From CAYPHA01 sp964410215 (lineage in GTDB: Bacteria > Calditrichota > Calditrichia > Calditrichales > CAYPHA01): 35,753 nucleotides of DNA. The notes under the pieces were generated by a model, which ran no database searches, had not been told where the DNA came from, and worked only from the letters and a program-made list of their open reading frames with translations. Made by a program: the position numbers and the translations under genes. Within the stretch, counting starts at the first letter, position 1. Every line of letters begins with the position of its first letter. The stretch spans positions 1 to 35,753 of the forward strand of contig CAYPHA010000045.1 in NCBI GenBank assembly GCA_964410215.1, given 5' to 3'. This document shows, piece after piece, positions 33,862 to 35,753 of the stretch.

Positions 33862-34060
33862 ATTCCTGATATAATTTTTCAAAAGTTGGAACAGCAGGCA
33901 GTTAATCAATGAATGATTGGGATCCCGGCAAACAGGGTATGACGGGGTTCATCACGTTACAGGGGTCTGAACGCCAGAAAATAATTTGCGAAAAGTTCAT
34001 AGTTGTATTACATTGTATGACATTAAAAGTGCAATCATAATACGGCCCGATCCTGGGTGT
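33862..34060. other. Intergenic stretch with no recognised element
   Basis: There are no open frame with coding character, no hairpin with a T-run and no repeat found elsewhere in the window. It separates the amidotransferase remnant from the leftward small gene. Confidence 0.4.
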
Positions 34061-34252
34061 TTATATGCTTCGAATAAGATCTGATAGTATTTCTTTGGCA
34101 AGCTGATCGGTGTCGCCTTTCGTGAAAGCTGCTGTTTTCCTTAAACCTTCATAAAACACATTTATATAGTTTTTGCCTTTGACTTCTGACATCCAGTATA
34201 ACCCTGCATAGTCTTTTTTATCAACGCGAACAAAAATTTTGTTAATATTCAT
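34061..34252 (-). CDS. Small hypothetical protein, 63 residues
   Basis: I do not recognise the family. The peptide MNINKIFVRVDKKDYAGLYW begins with a beta-strand pattern and ends with a probable helix (GDTDQLAKEILSDLIRSI); it is soluble and mildly basic. An AAGGA ribosome binding site six bases before the ATG on the minus strand supports translation. It is divergent from the NYN-domain gene with a 153-base shared upstream region, so the two may be co-regulated. Confidence 0.55.
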   Translation of the reverse strand: MNINKIFVRVDKKDYAGLYWMSEVKGKNYINVFYEGLRKTAAFTKGDTDQLAKEILSDLIRSI

Positions 34253-34326
34253 TATAATTCCTTTTCTTCTTCCAATTACGTAACATATAATATACTATCA
34301 GAAAGAACTGAAGTTGGAAAAAAATC

Positions 34327-34340
34327 ATTTTCCGGAAAAT
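34327..34340. promoter_or_regulatory. Perfect 14-bp palindrome in a divergent intergenic region
   Basis: ATTTTCCGGAAAAT is a perfect dyad located between the small leftward gene and the rightward NYN-domain gene. Its position in a shared promoter region suggests an operator for a dimeric repressor. A TATATT hexamer at 34371-34376 could be the -10 of the NYN gene, but no matching -35 is seen. Confidence 0.35.
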
Positions 34341-34405
34341 AAAATTAAACAAACATTATTGTTTTATGGGTATATTGTGTTAAACCAAAAAATGAAAAGA
34401 GTATC

Positions 34406-35143
34406 ATGGATTTAAACCTCGCGGTATTAATTGATGGAGATAATATCCCCTCGGCTTATGTGAAAGAGATGATGGAGGAAATTGCAAAATATGGGAATCC
34501 GACAATAAAAAGAATTTATGGCGACTGGACCAGACCTAACTTATCAAAATGGAAAGGTCTATTATTAGAAAATGCGATTACCCCTGTTCAGCAATATGGT
34601 TATACGACCGGCAAGAATGCCACGGATTCGGCAATGATTATTGATGCGATGGATATTCTGTATTCAGAAAAAGTGAATGGTTTTTGCCTGGTTTCCAGCG
34701 ATAGTGATTTTACACGACTGGCCATACGTCTTCGCGAAGCCGGGATGCATGTAATCGGAATAGGTGAAAAGAAAACGCCCGATCCATTTATAGTCGCCTG
34801 TGATAAATTCATCTATATTGAAATACTTAAATACAAGTCGGAAGCCAGCGAACTGGAAGCTGCCCAAAACAAATCTTCGGAAAAAAGCAATGTCGACAAA
34901 ATTACGCCTAAAGTAATTAAACTGATATCTTCCACAATATCCGATTTGGCAGATGATGAAGGCTGGGCATTCCTGGGTGACGTAGGCAATTTACTTCAAA
35001 AGAAGCAGCCAAATTTTGATTCAAGAAATTATGGATTTCAAAAGTTGACACCGTTAATTAAATCAATTAAAAAATTCGAAATCGAGCAGCGGGATAGTCC
35101 AAAGGGACGGTTTAAGCTGATCTACGTGAAAAACAAAGAATAG
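34406..35143 (+). CDS. NYN-domain (PIN-like) putative RNase with C-terminal LOTUS/OST-HTH domain
   Basis: The cytoplasmic protein is 245 residues. Residues 1-145 form a NYN/LabA-type PIN-like nuclease fold. The acidic metal site comes from D10 and D12 in LIDGDNIPS, Asp in NATDSAMIIDAMD, and the pair in LVSSDSDFTRLAIRLREAG. Residues about 165-240 (VIKLISSTISDLADDEGWAFLGDVGNLLQ, YGFQKLTPLIKS) look like a LOTUS/OST-HTH winged-helix domain, which in related proteins binds RNA. The pairing is found in several bacterial phyla and is thought to act on RNA, but the substrate is unknown. The ATG at 34406 follows AAAAGAG; the gene is monocistronic. Confidence 0.88.
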   Translation: MDLNLAVLIDGDNIPSAYVKEMMEEIAKYGNPTIKRIYGDWTRPNLSKWKGLLLENAITPVQQYGYTTGKNATDSAMIIDAMDILYSEKVNGFCLVSSDSDFTRLAIRLREAGMHVIGIGEKKTPDPFIVACDKFIYIEILKYKSEASELEAAQNKSSEKSNVDKITPKVIKLISSTISDLADDEGWAFLGDVGNLLQKKQPNFDSRNYGFQKLTPLIKSIKKFEIEQRDSPKGRFKLIYVKNKE

Positions 35144-35247
35144 AATGATGTGAACGGTGTTATTTCACCATTTATCCTCAAAGCTATGCGAATCCGGTTA
35201 CATCCATACTGAAAATTTCTGTATTATTTCGACAGGAATGAACTCAC

Positions 35248-35753
35248 ATGAAGATTGAAAAAATTACAGGACTGATTGCAGCACCTTTTACCCCTATGAA
35301 AGAGGACGGAACGGTACATCCTGAAATAATCCCTGCTTACGCCACTAAATTAAAAAGTGACGGTGTCAAGGGGGTGTTCATATGCGGGACGACCGGTGAA
35401 GGTATGCTCATGACCAATGAAGAACGAAAAACCGTTGCGGAGGCATGGCTTAAAGAACAAACCCCTGGGTTCAGGATTATCATCCATGTCGGTACCACCT
35501 CATCCAGGCAATCCCGGGAACTGGCTGCGCACGCACAGGAGTCCGGTGCTTATGCAATTGGCTGCATGGGTCCTGTGGTGTTAAAACCAGCTGGCGTCGA
35601 CGAACTGGTCCATTTCTGTGCTGAAGTTGCTTCCGGGGCTCCCAATCTACCGTTCTATTATTATCATATTCCCGCGATCTCAGGAGTGGATCATCCCATG
35701 AGTTCGTTCATTGAGAAGGCCGTTGAGCGTATACCAAATTTCACCGGCATCAA
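35248..35753 (+). CDS. DapA/NanA family aldolase (dihydrodipicolinate synthase/N-acetylneuraminate lyase), 5' part
   Basis: The open frame from the ATG at 35248 runs off the right edge (about 168 residues present of roughly 300). It reads KITGLIAAPFTPMKEDGTV, VFICGTTGEGMLMTNEER (the GTTGE substrate loop), IIIHVGTTSSRQSRELAAHAQ, then PNLPFYYYHIPAISGVDH. The YYYHIP block with catalytic Tyr is more typical of N-acetylneuraminate lyase than of DapA, so cleavage of a sialic acid or related 2-keto-3-deoxy sugar to pyruvate is favoured. The Schiff-base Lys lies just beyond the window. A sialate-O-acetylesterase-like domain occurs in the esterase at 11828, but the genes are 20 kb apart and need not be linked. 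Confidence 0.88.
   Translation, partial: MKIEKITGLIAAPFTPMKEDGTVHPEIIPAYATKLKSDGVKGVFICGTTGEGMLMTNEERKTVAEAWLKEQTPGFRIIIHVGTTSSRQSRELAAHAQESGAYAIGCMGPVVLKPAGVDELVHFCAEVASGAPNLPFYYYHIPAISGVDHPMSSFIEKAVERIPNFTGI

Noticed and set aside
1..35753. CRISPR arrays, prophage genes, insertion-sequence transposases, rRNA operons
   Set aside because: No regularly spaced repeats, no integrase or transposase motifs and no rRNA sequence were seen on either strand.

Overview
The window is 35.7 kb of a Gram-negative heterotroph. Signal peptides, lipoprotein-like and Tat-like leaders, a TolC/membrane-fusion/RND efflux operon and many secreted glycan-active enzymes support this. Gene content (GH29, GH106-like and GH141-like hydrolases, the DUF3863-like family) resembles the Bacteroidota/Calditrichota/KSB1 side of the FCB superphylum. 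Clear AGGAG-type ribosome binding sites and several TTG/GTG starts argue against a typical Bacteroides. This placement is inference; no rRNA is present.

Positions 1-8000 are mostly housekeeping. A groEL 5' end reads leftwards, without groES in front of it. An M24 aminopeptidase-like gene, a crotonase, a histidine kinase with a degenerate receiver-like N-terminus, an M19 dipeptidase, a type I glutamine synthetase, a tRNA-Leu(CAA), a DUF4395 membrane protein with a terminator, and a CutC family gene follow. A 29-base hairpin repeat supplies the stop codon of the dipeptidase and recurs exactly at 11628, next to a third, inverted relative. It looks like a REP/BIME family.

Positions 8000-18900 form a fucose-centred glycan locus. 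It holds three consecutive GH29 alpha-L-fucosidase-type genes, a giant SASA plus double alpha/beta-hydrolase esterase, a tandem class II aldolase and a GH141-like beta-helix enzyme with a C-terminal PDZ domain. The first GH29 gene is a deletion relic whose C-terminal tail survives in another frame. The esterase is split by an apparent one-base deletion. The second aldolase domain has lost its metal site.

Positions 18970-24560 hold a leftward tolC-MFP-RND efflux operon that divides the glycan genes in two. The second half, 24797-33644, has a secreted prolyl-oligopeptidase-type esterase, a Tat-exported DUF3863-like protein and a 1303-residue GH106-like hydrolase. That hydrolase carries a 7-bp tandem repeat in its signal-peptide codons, a candidate phase switch. 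A toxin-antitoxin pair and two gene remnants flank the hydrolase gene, which marks the area as rearranged.

The right end has a small hypothetical gene divergent from a NYN-LOTUS putative RNase, and the 5' part of a DapA/NanA-type aldolase running off the window. Together the secreted enzymes could deacylate and cut fucose/rhamnose-containing polysaccharide, with a cytoplasmic fuculose-phosphate-aldolase-like enzyme downstream. No SusC/SusD pair, sugar transporter or dedicated regulator is visible, so uptake must be encoded elsewhere.
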